A DNA stretch of 64,000 nucleotides from an uncultured Bacteroidota bacterium (GCA_903824665.1 CAIJXT010000020.1:1-64000), one strand, 5' to 3'; positions 1 through 10,774 are shown, counted from the stretch's first letter. Numbers and translations: made by a program. The notes: generated by a model from the sequence alone, not told the origin.

Positions 1-1914
1 ATGCAGACCATCCAGTTTTATCCAGCCATCGCAGAAGCCGCATTTTGTAGGATCCAGATAAGTAACCGCACGCAATGTAAATGGAGGATCTACCAGTGTC
101 ACCGGTCCTATCGGGTCTGATGTACAATATCCGTAATGAACAACAATGTTCGAATATATACCTCCACGTAGGTTGGGTATCGTTATTGTTCCTGCCATCG
201 ATACAATTGCTATGATCGGCGGCTGTGGCACACCATACTTGTCATATGTTATAGTGTCTATGCCACCTGCATTCAGGTTTGATATAATGATCGATCCGTC
301 ATTCTTACCACAATGGCTCGGATGAATAGTATCACATACAGGCAGCAGCTTACTTGGTACTGTCAGTCTTACGGTATCCCACAAGCCACATTCTGTAGAT
401 ACAGAAGTAAAGATAGTCAGTATGTACAAGTTCGGACCAGGCAATGGACCAGGCTCCAATGTGTCGTTAAACGCTACAGAGTCTACAAACGTATGTATCG
501 TATCTGTCGGCGCTGGCAATGATGGATTAGATACTTTGATCGTCCAGGGCTGGCCGGTGCCGCCTGGCTGTATCCGCACCACCGCTTTGTGCGTACAATC
601 AGCTTCTGCTACTATAGTATGGCTTATCGTTGGCACCGGATAGATCGTGATAGTATATGCAATCGTATTGTTACCATTCAGCGGACACGCATTATCTCTC
701 AGGTTCAGGAAGAACGTATAAACTCCGGGAGACATCGTCGATGCATTACCTGTGAATTTTACATGCGGTGTATTTGTACCATTACCTGTTACAGTGAAGG
801 TGATGCCTGTTGGCAGTCCCGTAGCAGTACAGGTTACCTGCAGCGGCACCACTGGTGTCGGATCCGCAATGGGATCCAACTCTATCGTAAACGCTCCTTC
901 ATCTCCACACACGTGGAATGACGTAGGGCCATCAGGAATAATAACTCCTCCCGTATCTACAGGGCCTGCTTCAGGCACCACCGTAGCGCACGTACGCACC
1001 AGAAAGGTCATCTCGCGCTGGCAGGTGCCTACAAGTGTTCCGCCCCGGTACTCACTTACATTATATACTACAATGCTTCGCTGTGTAAAGTTCGGATTGA
1101 AACAAACCTGACCACTCACCGTACTGAAACTAAAACTGCCTGCCACACAACGCAATGGTGTTGTTGCAGAAACCGGAGTTGCTCCCCATGCTGTTCCTGT
1201 GTACGTTACGGGCCCACCTACAGATGTACAGTTGCCTGTCGCATTATTCGCAGGCACAAGGTCAAACCTCAGACTGTCATCATCAGGGTCTATCGCTCCC
1301 GGAGTATAGCATATCGGTGTGTTCAGGCAAAAGAAAGGCGTTGGTACAACAGTCAGACTCGGAGAAGTATTATTGTAAAGTGTATTATTCAGCGTCGCCT
1401 CAAGTTGCATCAGCGTGCTACCTGGGCCAACTATGTTCGTAATTGCAGCTGCACGACCAGCTGACGCCGATATGTGATTAGAGTTGAAAATGAACCTCCA
1501 GTTCGACGATGTAGCGGGTAGCGTGTAATTCGCAGAATAAACAAATTTCTTGATACCCGGTATCGCAAAACTGCTGTTCGTACACTGTGTTTTAGTCAGC
1601 GAATCAGGACATACCGGGGTGATTTCCGTACCTGCACTTGGTGCCTGAATAGCACAACCAATGGTCGCAACATAGGTAGCACCATTGTACACACACACCT
1701 GCGGCGCTCCCGTTGGCAGGCTCGCAAAAACCGACGCACTGGCTGGTCCGCAATCACCATACAGCACTACAGTTACCCTGTAAGTCAGCCCGCTAATCCA
1801 GGTATAATAAATATCTCCGCCTACAATGTGCGATGCAAACGACGATGCTCCGGAAAAAAGGAAAGCTACCGCGATGATCAGGCTCCGAAAAAAAAGTGGT
1901 ATTGTTCTTTTCAT
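1..1914 (-). CDS. Large secreted surface protein, N-terminal part (partial at left edge)
   Basis: The reading frame is open for 638 codons from an ATG at 1914 down to base 1 and continues outside the window, so only the N-terminus is visible. It starts with a signal peptide (MKRTIPLFF..., hydrophobic core, cut near ASSFA-SHIVGG). The mature start SHIVGGDIYYTW followed by YRVTVVLYGDCG is the hallmark of large Bacteroidota surface proteins that usually carry PKD/hyalin-like repeats and a gliding-motility-associated (T9SS type B) C-terminal domain. The rest is rich in Thr, Pro, Gly and paired Cys, as in beta-sandwich repeats. The function is probably adhesive or structural at the outer surface. 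The sorting domain itself lies outside the window, so export by T9SS is inferred from family resemblance. Confidence 0.75.
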   Translation of the reverse strand, partial: MKRTIPLFFRSLIIAVAFLFSGASSFASHIVGGDIYYTWISGLTYRVTVVLYGDCGPASASVFASLPTGAPQVCVYNGATYVATIGCAIQAPSAGTEITPVCPDSLTKTQCTNSSFAIPGIKKFVYSANYTLPATSSNWRFIFNSNHISASAGRAAAITNIVGPGSTLMQLEATLNNTLYNNTSPSLTVVPTPFFCLNTPICYTPGAIDPDDDSLRFDLVPANNATGNCTSVGGPVTYTGTAWGATPVSATTPLRCVAGSFSFSTVSGQVCFNPNFTQRSIVVYNVSEYRGGTLVGTCQREMTFLVRTCATVVPEAGPVDTGGVIIPDGPTSFHVCGDEGAFTIELDPIADPTPVVPLQVTCTATGLPTGITFTVTGNGTNTPHVKFTGNASTMSPGVYTFFLNLRDNACPLNGNNTIAYTITIYPVPTISHTIVAEADCTHKAVVRIQPGGTGQPWTIKVSNPSLPAPTDTIHTFVDSVAFNDTLEPGPLPGPNLYILTIFTSVSTECGLWDTVRLTVPSKLLPVCDTIHPSHCGKNDGSIIISNLNAGGIDTITYDKYGVPQPPIIAIVSMAGTITIPNLRGGIYSNIVVHYGYCTSDPIGPVTLVDPPFTLRAVTYLDPTKCGFCDGWIKLDGLH

Positions 1915-2503
1915 AAAATATACATCAAAAAAATAGGTTAGAAATCATTTTATTGACTTTTTCCCCCTAGTTGGAGATACAATATAGACATATAATTCGA
2001 CAAATTCGTTTGGTTTCCCGGAAAAAATACTTTTACATCACATTTTATCAACAACTATTACTACCACACACCTACCCTACTATTCTCGCGAATCCACCCA
2101 AATACCGCTGAAAACGGTAAAACAGGTGTAGTACACAAAATGCATATTGATTTTTCGCCAACTAACAAATGAAATACAAACATTATCGACTGTTTGAACC
2201 CCAAAACGAAAAAACACATTTATCACAAACATAATGGATCTCCTGGATTGTAGGTAACCAATTCTTTAGATCAACACAGCCGGTACCTGATCAAATTTAC
2301 CGCTGCATCGCTGTCAATCATGCGCTGTCACAGACCATACGCCTTTTCCACTGTACCAAAAAACAATTGCACGACTCACAATTCTTCAATGCAACTGCGT
2401 GTCATTTGTTTGCGCCGCCCTCAACAACTTCAATACCAAATTTCCTATTGTGTGTCAGATTTGGTAATTTTGCAACCTGAAAAAAAGCACTTAATCTTTC
2501 CCA
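1915..2503. other. Intergenic region between surface protein and aconitase
   Basis: About 590 bases of AT-rich, non-coding DNA between two divergent genes. Apart from the -7 box close to the aconitase start, I see no RNA gene, no long repeat and no convincing small ORF; the open frame on the plus strand that enters from here runs out of frame into the aconitase gene. Confidence 0.6.
2465..2472 (+). promoter_or_regulatory. -7 promoter box of aconitase gene
   Basis: TAATTTTG fits the Bacteroidota -7 consensus TAnnTTTG and would give a short leader of roughly 25 nt. The upstream -33 TTG is not at ideal spacing, so this is a motif-based call. Confidence 0.5.
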
Positions 2504-4774
2504 ATGGCATTCGACATCAATCTCATTCAGAAAATCTACGGACAACTACCCGCCAAAGTAGCCGCAGCACGCACATTGCTGGGCCGACCACTTACGCTTG
2601 CCGAAAAAGTATTGTATGCACACTCATACGAAACACCAACCAAGGCATACGAACGCGGAAAAGACTACGTAAACTTTGCCCCCGACCGTGTAGCCATGCA
2701 GGATGCTACCGCACAGATGGCCTTGCTGCAATTCAGCACCTGTGGCCGCAGCCAGGTTGCAGTGCCCAGCACTGTTCATTGCGACCACCTGATTCAGGCC
2801 AAAACCGGCGCGGTACAGGATCTCGCTACAGCGGTCGATGTAAACAAAGAAGTGTATGACTTCCTCGCATCCATATCTAATAAATACGGTATCGGATTCT
2901 GGAGAGCCGGAGCAGGTATCATCCATCAGGTGGTACTCGAAAACTACGCCTTCCCCGGCGGTATGATGATCGGAACAGACAGCCACACACCCAATGCAGG
3001 CGGCCTCGGCATGATTGCCATAGGTGTTGGCGGTGCCGACGCTGTCGATGTAATGGCTGGTCTCGCATGGGAACTCAAAATGCCTAAACTGATCGGTGTA
3101 AAACTTACCGGAAAAATGAGCGGCTGGACTTCAGCCAAAGACATCATCCTGAAAGTTGCAGGTATCCTAACAGTAAAAGGTGGTACTGGTGCAATCGTTG
3201 AATACTTCGGCGACGGTGCAGAATCACTAAGCTGCACTGGCAAGGCTACAATATGCAACATGGGTGCCGAGATAGGTGCCACATGTTCTATGTTTGCCTA
3301 CGACGCGAAAATGGCCGACTATCTCCGCGGTACCAGCCGTGCAGATGTTGCCGATCTGGCAAATGGTGTGTTCGCCGACCTCCGTTCAGACAAAGAGGTT
3401 TACGACAACCCATCCAGCTATTACGACCAGCTTATTGAGATCAACCTCTCCGAACTGGAGCCTTACGTGAATGGCCCGTTCACACCAGATCTGGCTACAC
3501 CCATCAGCGAAATGGCTGCAGCCGTAAAAGAACATGGCTGGCCTGATCAGGTAGAAGTAGCCCTGATAGGCTCCTGCACCAACTCTTCTTACGAAGATAT
3601 TTCCCGTTCTGCATTCATCGCCCGCAACGCTATGGACAAAGGACTGAAAGCAAAAAGCGAATTCACCATCACTCCTGGTTCAGAAATGGTAAGGTACACC
3701 ATCGAGCGCGATGGCTTCCTCAACACTTTCGACCAAATGGGCGGTGTGGTGCTCGCTAATGCTTGCGGACCATGCATAGGCCAGTGGGCGCGCCACGTAG
3801 CCGACCCTGCCAAAAAGAATACTATCGTTACATCTTTCAACCGCAACTTCGCAAAGCGCAACGACGGCCTGTCGTCAACACATGCCTTCGTAGCCTCTCC
3901 TGAGATTGTTACTGCATTTGCAATCGCTGGCAGCCTGTCCTTCAACCCACTGAAAGACAAACTGCAGAATGCAGACGGAGAACTAGTGATGCTCGACGAG
4001 CCTCAAGGCTTCGAAATGCCACCACTCGGTTTCGATGTTGAAGATGCCGGATACGACGCCCCAGCTGCCGATGGCTCAGGTGTTGAAGTGAAGGTTAGTC
4101 CGCAGAGCGATCGCCTGCAGTTGCTCGCACCCTTCCCCGCATGGAATGGCGCTGATATGACCGGTCTCAAACTGCTCATCAAAGCTTTTGGCAAGTGTAC
4201 TACCGACCATATCTCTATGGCAGGTCCTTGGCTCAAATACCGTGGTCACCTCGATAACATCTCCAACAATATGCTTATTGGCGCTATCAATGCGTTCAAC
4301 ATGGAGAGCAACAAGGTGAAAAACCAGCTTACAGGCGAATACAACGAAGTTCCACAGGTACAGCGCGCATACAAAGCCCAAAACATGGGCAGCGTAGTAG
4401 TAGGCGACGAAAACTACGGCGAAGGCAGCAGCCGCGAACACGCAGCTATGGAGCCACGCCACCTCGGTGTTCAGGCGATACTGGTTAAGAGCTTCGCTCG
4501 TATCCACGAAACCAACCTGAAGAAACAAGGTATGCTGGCCATCACCTTTGCGGATAAGGCCGACTACGATAAGATTCAGGAAAATGACAGCATCGATATC
4601 CTCGGTCTTACCACCTTTACCCCCGGCGTTCAGCTTACCGTTGTGCTCAATCATGCCGATGGCAGCAAAGACGAAATCAAAGTAAACCATACTTACAACG
4701 ATCAGCAGATAGAGTGGTTCAGAGCCGGCGGCGCACTCAATGTGATCCGCAGCGAATTTGCCGCACGCAACTGA
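2504..4774 (+). CDS. acn: Aconitate hydratase (mitochondrial-type aconitase)
   Basis: The 756-residue protein interconverts citrate and isocitrate in the TCA cycle through a 4Fe-4S cluster, in the cytoplasm. The cluster ligands are visible as C358 (GSCTNSS), C421 and C424 (ACGPCIG); these are the same residue numbers as in pig heart aconitase. The substrate-binding DSHTPN motif lies in the first third. The C-terminal swivel domain ([11 protein letters not shown]) is present and the length is that of the mitochondrial type, shorter than AcnA or AcnB. The gene is monocistronic, with a -7 box upstream and a strong terminator immediately downstream. Start choice: the ATG at 2504 gives the usual short N-terminus ([13 protein letters not shown]). 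Confidence 0.97.
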   Translation: MAFDINLIQKIYGQLPAKVAAARTLLGRPLTLAEKVLYAHSYETPTKAYERGKDYVNFAPDRVAMQDATAQMALLQFSTCGRSQVAVPSTVHCDHLIQAKTGAVQDLATAVDVNKEVYDFLASISNKYGIGFWRAGAGIIHQVVLENYAFPGGMMIGTDSHTPNAGGLGMIAIGVGGADAVDVMAGLAWELKMPKLIGVKLTGKMSGWTSAKDIILKVAGILTVKGGTGAIVEYFGDGAESLSCTGKATICNMGAEIGATCSMFAYDAKMADYLRGTSRADVADLANGVFADLRSDKEVYDNPSSYYDQLIEINLSELEPYVNGPFTPDLATPISEMAAAVKEHGWPDQVEVALIGSCTNSSYEDISRSAFIARNAMDKGLKAKSEFTITPGSEMVRYTIERDGFLNTFDQMGGVVLANACGPCIGQWARHVADPAKKNTIVTSFNRNFAKRNDGLSSTHAFVASPEIVTAFAIAGSLSFNPLKDKLQNADGELVMLDEPQGFEMPPLGFDVEDAGYDAPAADGSGVEVKVSPQSDRLQLLAPFPAWNGADMTGLKLLIKAFGKCTTDHISMAGPWLKYRGHLDNISNNMLIGAINAFNMESNKVKNQLTGEYNEVPQVQRAYKAQNMGSVVVGDENYGEGSSREHAAMEPRHLGVQAILVKSFARIHETNLKKQGMLAITFADKADYDKIQENDSIDILGLTTFTPGVQLTVVLNHADGSKDEIKVNHTYNDQQIEWFRAGGALNVIRSEFAARN

Positions 4775-4794
4775 TAAAAACACAAATTCAGCCT

Positions 4795-4830
4795 GACATA
4801 ACCCATCTTCGGATGGGTTATGTCGTTTTT
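4795..4830 (+). terminator. Rho-independent terminator after aconitase
   Basis: A perfect 13-bp stem (4795-4807 with 4812-4824) closed by a TTCG tetraloop is followed by GTTTTT. It lies 20 bases after the aconitase stop codon. Confidence 0.92.
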
Positions 4831-4880
4831 ACGATTTCATTACCTTTTCATCAATTCGTGGCACAAAATTTGCTCCATTC

Positions 4881-4910
4881 TTGCAAAACCCAATGCATTC
4901 GCTAAATTTG
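4881..4910 (+). promoter_or_regulatory. Promoter of the PspC gene
   Basis: TTG at 4881-4883, a 19-base spacer, then TAAATTTG at 4903-4910: a near-ideal Bacteroidota -33/-7 pair. It predicts a leader of only about 6 nt before the ATG at 4922. Confidence 0.7.
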
Positions 4911-4921
4911 TGACACAGACT

Positions 4922-5152
4922 ATGTACCGGCTATACCACTTTAAGAATTTTATCGAATGGAAAGCATTCGGCGTATGCAGTGCCATTGGCGAGCGTATTG
5001 GTGTAGCCACGTCCAGTATCAGGCTTTGGTTTCTCTATGTTTCTTTCCTCACGCTCGGTTCTCCCATCATTGTTTATATGATCCTTGCCTTCTGGATGAA
5101 TATGAAACGCTACATCCTCCTCAGTCGCCGCAATCCGCTCCGGTGGCTGTAA
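4922..5152 (+). CDS. PspC-domain small membrane protein
   Basis: A 76-residue protein that is almost entirely one PspC domain. It has the typical core FGVCSAIGERIGVATSSIR (an amphipathic helical part) followed by a hydrophobic segment (LWFLYVSFLTLGSPIIVYMI) and a basic tail. PspC proteins belong to phage-shock envelope-stress responses; in Bacteroidota such short free-standing versions are common and their exact role is not known. The ATG at 4922 was chosen over upstream codons in the same frame because the promoter box ends at 4910. It is followed by an independently promoted gene, so it is probably monocistronic. Confidence 0.8.
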   Translation: MYRLYHFKNFIEWKAFGVCSAIGERIGVATSSIRLWFLYVSFLTLGSPIIVYMILAFWMNMKRYILLSRRNPLRWL

Positions 5153-5206
5153 CCGACCCCCTGCGTCCATCCTGACCAAAATCATTTTTCACTCGCCTGC
5201 CTTTTG

Positions 5207-5214
5207 TAACTTTG
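5207..5214 (+). promoter_or_regulatory. -7 promoter box of trhO
   Basis: TAACTTTG matches TAnnTTTG and lies 34 bases before the trhO ATG. The -33 element is only a T-run, so the call rests on the -7 box. Confidence 0.5.
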
Positions 5215-5248
5215 CGCTTTCCTTTATCTAAAAACAGGAAGGTACACC

Positions 5249-6331
5249 ATGCCAGTGTTACACAACCGCGTCAACAATGAGGAACTGAAACAGCGTATGC
5301 TCGCAGAGACCGAGCCCCGCACCACAGTATCCTTTTACAAGTATTTTCCGGTAACCGACCCAACGGCGTTCCGCAACAGCCTTTATATTGCATTTTCTGC
5401 CCTCAAAGTCTTCGGGAGGATCTACATCGCATCCGAGGGAATCAACGGACAAATGAGCGTTCCCGAAAGCAATTTCGAAGCCTTCAAAGAAACATTGTAC
5501 AACGCCGACCCCGCACTCAATGGCATCCGGCTCAACATCGCTCTAGACGACGACGGAAAATCTTTCTGGGTGCTGCGCCTCAAGGTAAGACACAAGATCG
5601 TTGCCGACGGTATCGAAGACCCTACCTTCGATATGGCCCGCACCGGCAAATACCTCAAGGCCAGAGAATACAACGAGCTGTCTGCACAACCCGGCACCAT
5701 CATTGTAGACATGCGCAACCACTACGAATACGAGGTGGGGCATTTCGAGAATGCCATAGAAGTCCCTTCAGACACATTCCGCGATCAGTTGCCCATGGCT
5801 GCCGACATGCTGAAAGGCAATGAAGACAAAAACATCATCATGTACTGCACCGGTGGCATTCGTTGCGAGAAGGCAAGCGCATACATGCTGCATCATGGTT
5901 TCAAAAATGTTTTTCACGTAGAGGGCGGAATAATAGAATATGCACGCAAAGCCAAAGAAGAAAACCTGCCGGTAAAATTCAAAGGCAAAAACTTCGTTTT
6001 CGATGAGCGGCTCGGAGAACGCATCTCCGACGATATTCTGGCCGAATGCCATATCTGCGGCACCCCTTGCGATGCCCATACCAACTGCAAAAACGACGGC
6101 TGTCACCTGTTATTCATCCAGTGCCCCGCCTGTGCCGAGAAATACGAAGGCTGCTGCAGCGAAGAATGCCGCGAAGAGAAAAATCTGCCCGAAGACCAGC
6201 AGCGCGACCGCCGTGCCGGACGCGAAAACGGTATGATGATCTTCAACAAATCAAAAGAACACCCCCTGAGAAAACACCGGGCCGAATGGAAAGCTGACAG
6301 AACACAGTCCGATACAGCTAATGTGAAATAA
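5249..6331 (+). CDS. trhO: tRNA uridine(34) hydroxylase TrhO (rhodanese-like)
   Basis: 360 residues. TrhO hydroxylates U34 of certain tRNAs to 5-hydroxyuridine, using O2, in the cytoplasm. An N-terminal acylphosphatase-like part precedes a rhodanese domain with the active-site loop [12 protein letters not shown], where C200 is the expected catalytic cysteine. A C-terminal cysteine-rich segment (about residues 268-308, with [12 protein letters not shown] and CC-containing motifs) resembles the metal-binding tail of longer YceA/TrhO members. The last 14 bases overlap the 3' end of the convergent T9SS cargo gene on the other strand. Family identification is firm; the modification activity is inferred from homologues. 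Confidence 0.93.
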   Translation: MPVLHNRVNNEELKQRMLAETEPRTTVSFYKYFPVTDPTAFRNSLYIAFSALKVFGRIYIASEGINGQMSVPESNFEAFKETLYNADPALNGIRLNIALDDDGKSFWVLRLKVRHKIVADGIEDPTFDMARTGKYLKAREYNELSAQPGTIIVDMRNHYEYEVGHFENAIEVPSDTFRDQLPMAADMLKGNEDKNIIMYCTGGIRCEKASAYMLHHGFKNVFHVEGGIIEYARKAKEENLPVKFKGKNFVFDERLGERISDDILAECHICGTPCDAHTNCKNDGCHLLFIQCPACAEKYEGCCSEECREEKNLPEDQQRDRRAGRENGMMIFNKSKEHPLRKHRAEWKADRTQSDTANVK

Positions 6332-7847
6332 TAATAAGTTCTGTATAGCCGCAACCGCTGTCATCAACCACATATATGTGATAGACACCATCCGGTATCT
6401 CATGAGTGTTGATTGCTAATTTTTCACCCACCATTTGGGTTGATAGATACTCAATCCCTTGCAGATCAAACAGGGCAACCTTGTAAGTACCGGCAACTGA
6501 CGCGGCGATTGTAATGCTACGATCTGCAGGATTGGGATAAACCACTACATTTGATTGAATATGGTCCCGCCCGATCCGGTCCACCTTTGCCGGGCTTATC
6601 GGCACCCCACAGGCAGTGCCTCTTTTATGATACACAAGTGTAGTATCTTCAATTTGACTGCCACCTATCCGATACCAGTTGTGGTTTATCAGCCCAAGCC
6701 CAACTTTATAGCTTCGTTTTATCGCCGAGCTGTCAAAATAGTTATTCCACAGCGACCCCACAATGTTGTTCGGTTCCTTTCCATACTCGTTAGCAGTTAA
6801 ACAGAAGCTTGTTTTCTTAGGAAAATAATAAAGTATATCTGGCTGCCTGAACTCTTCCGGCATATACATCGAATCAGTAAATGGTCCGCGCGGCTCCGAA
6901 AACGAGCCCGTTACCGAAACTTTGTTATAGAGGTATGGGTAATCCGGCACATAAGCACCATCATATTTTTGCGTTGCTATCCAACCCCAATAATGGTTCT
7001 CTATCGTGCTACCAACCAAAATCTGACTACTAATCGTAAAGTACAAATACTGGTATGGTCGGATACCACTACTTGGATGATCCCTATCAAAAATCTTGTA
7101 TTGCAATACATCTCCTACAGTAAAATGCAAAACATCCTCGTAACGCGGATACGGATATCGGTCTACCAGTGTAAACTGAGTATTATCGATTGTTGGTCCA
7201 TGGGGCAGCGTGCTGTTACATGCTTTGTCAAGGTAAAAATCTTGCCCGGGAGTGTATTCATTATTTGGAGCATGGTAAGGGAAAGTGTACAAGTCAAATA
7301 TCTTATAGAAACCATGATTCTTGGTCAAAAAAACCTCCAGATTATTACCAGGATCACCATACACGATTCCTGAGTCATCGTAAGCAGTGATCACAATCTT
7401 CTTTATGGTATCCGTAATCCCGAAAATAGAAATTGTACTTTTCCCCACCATCTCCGCGCGGTATATCCGCCGGCTGGTGTCATCATAAAACGTCCAGACA
7501 TCCCCTATGTTGGCCTGTGTTCTGATTTTTATCGTGTCGCCCCACATAGTATTACTGCAAAACAATCCATCGCTGTATTGAACCGGCCTTTCCCCAAGCC
7601 AACTTGCACCGTTCGTATCCAGCAAACAGGTGCTGGCTGTACTCCATGGGTAACTCCCCCTCGGCGTATGAAATATGCTCCAAACAATCGAATCTGCAGA
7701 AGCCTGAAACGAATCCACCCTTACTCCACGCATATATCCTCCGCTATTAATAAAGAACCGCTTCGCACCGGCCTGTATACACTTATAGTCCTGGGCCTGC
7801 GAATACCCAAAACCGAAAAATAAAAGAAAAAGAAATCTTGTCTTCAT
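6318..7847 (-). CDS. Secreted T9SS-sorted protein, paralog 1
   Basis: 509 residues with a cleavable signal peptide ([19 protein letters not shown]) and a C-terminal type A Por-secretion sorting domain (about the last 75 residues, [11 protein letters not shown]...[10 protein letters not shown]). It is thus expected to cross the outer membrane by T9SS and be anchored or released after CTD removal. The region between has no domain I recognise. It is closely patterned after the two genes upstream: a Cys and FF/YF motif near the mature N-terminus, RGVRVDS, a W-L-G block, a FYDDT...YRAEM block, and a [13 protein letters not shown] block. It is the last gene of a three-gene minus-strand operon, 12 bases after its neighbour. 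Its 3' end overlaps trhO by 14 bases. Confidence 0.85.
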   Translation of the reverse strand: MKTRFLFLLFFGFGYSQAQDYKCIQAGAKRFFINSGGYMRGVRVDSFQASADSIVWSIFHTPRGSYPWSTASTCLLDTNGASWLGERPVQYSDGLFCSNTMWGDTIKIRTQANIGDVWTFYDDTSRRIYRAEMVGKSTISIFGITDTIKKIVITAYDDSGIVYGDPGNNLEVFLTKNHGFYKIFDLYTFPYHAPNNEYTPGQDFYLDKACNSTLPHGPTIDNTQFTLVDRYPYPRYEDVLHFTVGDVLQYKIFDRDHPSSGIRPYQYLYFTISSQILVGSTIENHYWGWIATQKYDGAYVPDYPYLYNKVSVTGSFSEPRGPFTDSMYMPEEFRQPDILYYFPKKTSFCLTANEYGKEPNNIVGSLWNNYFDSSAIKRSYKVGLGLINHNWYRIGGSQIEDTTLVYHKRGTACGVPISPAKVDRIGRDHIQSNVVVYPNPADRSITIAASVAGTYKVALFDLQGIEYLSTQMVGEKLAINTHEIPDGVYHIYVVDDSGCGYTELIIISH

Positions 7848-7859
7848 AGCGTAGTAGGT

Positions 7860-9320
7860 TTAATGTAGGATTGAAACGGCTTGTTGATATCTGCGCCCCA
7901 CCTCATCTTCAACAATAAGCACATAAACCCCTGAGTGTAGCTCTCGAACATCAATTCTGTCCTGAATTTTGTCGATTTCCAACTTCAGCACAATTCGCCC
8001 TGTCACATCCAGCAATCTCATCCTGAACACACCCGACATTAGACCGCTGATTGCAAATTCATCATTGATCGGATTGGGATACACAACAATATTTCCAACA
8101 CCTGCTTGCTCACCCGAAATAGCACTCGGAAATGTCAAGGCGCTACCGCAGGCAATCCCGTTTTTATATGCAAAGCTCAAACTACCATACCTTGTCAATC
8201 GCTCTATTGGATAATAATAACACCTGTAATGCGATGTCTTACCCAATCCCATTTTATATGATGCCCCAGACTCACAAGGTTCAAATTCATTGAAAAGAGA
8301 TCCGGACCGCCACCAGTATCTGGGACTTTTGTAACACATTGTAGAGTCAGTCCTGCAATAAAAATACATAGTCTGAATTCCGGTCTCCTCCGGCATCTTC
8401 ACCGTATCAACAAAGTTTAGACGAGTACCAGTCGTTAGGATCCCGTCCACATTTACAGAAATATTTTTCGAACTGCAGTCTACATACGATTTCCGATGGA
8501 TAACGTATTGCACTTGTGTACTGCTGATGACTTCTTTTGAAACAATTGTGTCAACTCTGCTAGTATATCCTTCTACCAGAAAATCACCACACGGGTCTAC
8601 ATAATTCACGATGTCCCCAACCGCAAAATCATATAGATCATTGTCCGTTTCAGTATTGATGATTTCATGCACGAACTGCTGACTACCACACTGCCGAAAA
8701 AAATAATCCTGAATCGGAAATGTGCCAGAGTAGGAATCCGGTGCCACTAGCCTATGAGGGAAAAGGAAAAAATCAAACACTTCATAAAATCCATAATTTT
8801 TGCTGATGGTAAGCCTTAGTTCGTTTACAGGATCCAATGGTATATAACCTGTATCGCGATCAAATGCTCGGATTTTAATAACCTTTACAGAATCTGTTAC
8901 ACCATATATTTCACGGGTCGACACTGATGCAAGTTCCGCCTTGTAGTATACGTTCGTGGTATCTTCATAAAAAAGCCACGATTCACCAACCGCGGCAAAG
9001 GTGTTTATGACAATCGCATTGCCCCAGATGTTCTCAAACAAAAACTTTCCATCGTTCCGCCTGGTGACTTTCTTTCCAATCCAGCAACCACCATATTCAT
9101 CAAACGTATGTGGAACTTCAAGTTTTTCACGTCTGGTCCGGAACGGATAGTATATGGTCGAATCGGCATAAATTCGCTGTGAATCTATCCGGATGCCCCT
9201 CACATAACTTTGTTCATTATTAAAATAATGCTTCATTCCGGTTTGAATGCATGCATAATTTTGGCCGTAACAAAGACCCACCTCAAAGACACAAAATACT
9301 ATGAGCATTGTATGTTTCAT
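7860..9320 (-). CDS. Secreted T9SS-sorted protein, paralog 2
   Basis: 486 residues, signal peptide (MKHTMLIVFCVFEVGLCYGQ), body of unknown fold, and a C-terminal T9SS type A domain (IVVYPNPINDEFAISG...GVYVLIVEDE). It shares the conserved blocks of its neighbours: RGIRIDS, WIGKKV, FYEDTTNVYYKAEL, FDRDTGYIPLDPVNE and SKNYGFYEVFDFFLFPHR. These four-to-six-block similarities along the whole length point to tandem gene duplication. No catalytic motif is recognisable. Gaps of 12 and 14 bases to the flanking paralogs suggest co-transcription. Confidence 0.85.
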   Translation of the reverse strand: MKHTMLIVFCVFEVGLCYGQNYACIQTGMKHYFNNEQSYVRGIRIDSQRIYADSTIYYPFRTRREKLEVPHTFDEYGGCWIGKKVTRRNDGKFLFENIWGNAIVINTFAAVGESWLFYEDTTNVYYKAELASVSTREIYGVTDSVKVIKIRAFDRDTGYIPLDPVNELRLTISKNYGFYEVFDFFLFPHRLVAPDSYSGTFPIQDYFFRQCGSQQFVHEIINTETDNDLYDFAVGDIVNYVDPCGDFLVEGYTSRVDTIVSKEVISSTQVQYVIHRKSYVDCSSKNISVNVDGILTTGTRLNFVDTVKMPEETGIQTMYFYCRTDSTMCYKSPRYWWRSGSLFNEFEPCESGASYKMGLGKTSHYRCYYYPIERLTRYGSLSFAYKNGIACGSALTFPSAISGEQAGVGNIVVYPNPINDEFAISGLMSGVFRMRLLDVTGRIVLKLEIDKIQDRIDVRELHSGVYVLIVEDEVGRRYQQAVSILH

Positions 9321-9334
9321 TACTATGGGTTTTT

Positions 9335-10774
9335 CTAATGAACAATAGACATCTTTTGCAACGATACACGGCCATTACCGTCAACAATTCGCACGCAATA
9401 AAGCCCTGCCGGTAAGTCAACAGTGCTGATTCGTTCTGATTTACCCATACAACTTAAACGCACCACAGAAGCACCAAGCATATCAGTTATCTCTATTTGG
9501 CGAACGTCTGCACTGGTAAATGTTATCTGCAACGTTTCATTTGCTGGGTTCGGCACTATACTTGGATGTTGGCATTGTTCAGCCAAATGTTCAATGCCAC
9601 TTGCGATCGGAATATAAGTACCACATGGCTCACCATATCTGGTATAATAAACCAGATCTTTTCTTGTATAATCCCATAAGGTCCAGGAGGCTGTACAGTT
9701 CATTTCATACACCTTTCCCGGCCCCATTCTAAATTCCTCAATTTGCCCGCACGGCTCAAATTCGTTGAATATCGTGCCGGAGAATACTCTGTACAAATTT
9801 CCTGTGTTACACGAAGTCAGTATATCAGGAAAGTAATACATCATTGAATTCACCCCTTTTTCCTCGGGCATTAGTGTGGTATCAAACTTTCGTTCCGAAT
9901 TCACGGTTAATGTAAATGGAGAAGCCGCGTATCCGTTCCTGACAAACACATATTCAGTGACGGTACTGCTGACAACGGTTTTTCCAATGATCGAATCCAA
10001 ATATACACTGGAGGAAAGCCCCCCTGTTGCAAAATCGGTGACTTTTCTATACTCGAGTATATCTCCGATTCCCAAATCAAACAGCTCATTTTGCGGCGGA
10101 TTGTAGAAATCCGTCAATCTGAATTCCTGTTGCTCGCACTTAAAGAAAAAATAGTCCGAAGTATCCAGAATAGCACTTGGGCCAGGTGAAACACGCCTGT
10201 GTGGGAAAAAATACAAATCAAATACTTCGTAAAATCCGAAGTGTTTACTGATGCTTACTTTGTAGCCATTTACAGGGTCCGATGGGATTAACCCAGTGTC
10301 TCTGTCAAAGGCACGAATAACAATCGTCTTTACTGTATCTGCCACACCAAATATCATTCGTACCCCCTGCGAAACCATTTCAGCCCTGTAATAAATATTC
10401 GACGTATCCGTATAAAAATCCCACGAATCCCCAATGGATGCCTGTGTCTTTATCACGACTGTGTCATTCCATACATTGTCAAAAAAATAAGTGCCGTCTG
10501 TATATCGGATTACCTTCTTACCAAGCCAACTTCCACCGGCAGTATCGAGAATCGTAGAAAATCCCGTGGTGTTATAATCCCCTCTGCATGTTTTAAAAGG
10601 ATAATAAATTGCAGAATCCGGATAAATAGAAACTGAGTCTATTCGCATACCTCTTAGGTAGCCCAAACCATTCGTAAAATATCGCCTGTTAGATTCGTGA
10701 AAACATCGGTATTCTTGTGAATAGCCATTGTAAACAATTACAAACAACAGAAAAACGAATAGGGCTTTTTTCAT
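9335..10774 (-). CDS. Secreted T9SS-sorted protein, paralog 3
   Basis: 479 residues from the ATG at 10774, which starts directly at a normal signal peptide (MKKALFVFLLFVIVYNGYSQ); an in-frame extension of seven codons upstream is unlikely. The C-terminus is a T9SS type A domain (SIVPNPANETLQITF...GLYCVRIVDG). The body carries the family blocks RGMRIDS, SWLGKKVIRYTDG, FYTDTSNIYYRAEM, FDRDTGLIPSDPVNG and FGFYEVFDLYFFPHR. As the most upstream of the three it is the likely first gene of the operon. Function unknown; a secreted surface-exposed protein is all that the sequence supports. Confidence 0.83.
   Translation of the reverse strand: MKKALFVFLLFVIVYNGYSQEYRCFHESNRRYFTNGLGYLRGMRIDSVSIYPDSAIYYPFKTCRGDYNTTGFSTILDTAGGSWLGKKVIRYTDGTYFFDNVWNDTVVIKTQASIGDSWDFYTDTSNIYYRAEMVSQGVRMIFGVADTVKTIVIRAFDRDTGLIPSDPVNGYKVSISKHFGFYEVFDLYFFPHRRVSPGPSAILDTSDYFFFKCEQQEFRLTDFYNPPQNELFDLGIGDILEYRKVTDFATGGLSSSVYLDSIIGKTVVSSTVTEYVFVRNGYAASPFTLTVNSERKFDTTLMPEEKGVNSMMYYFPDILTSCNTGNLYRVFSGTIFNEFEPCGQIEEFRMGPGKVYEMNCTASWTLWDYTRKDLVYYTRYGEPCGTYIPIASGIEHLAEQCQHPSIVPNPANETLQITFTSADVRQIEITDMLGASVVRLSCMGKSERISTVDLPAGLYCVRIVDGNGRVSLQKMSIVH

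Noticed and set aside
2320-2859. 179-codon open frame on the plus strand starting in the intergenic region
   Set aside because: It overlaps the aconitase start in another frame and crosses its promoter box; composition is not protein-like.
4076-4783. 235-codon open frame on the minus strand
   Set aside because: Opposite the aconitase C-terminal domain; a codon-bias shadow.
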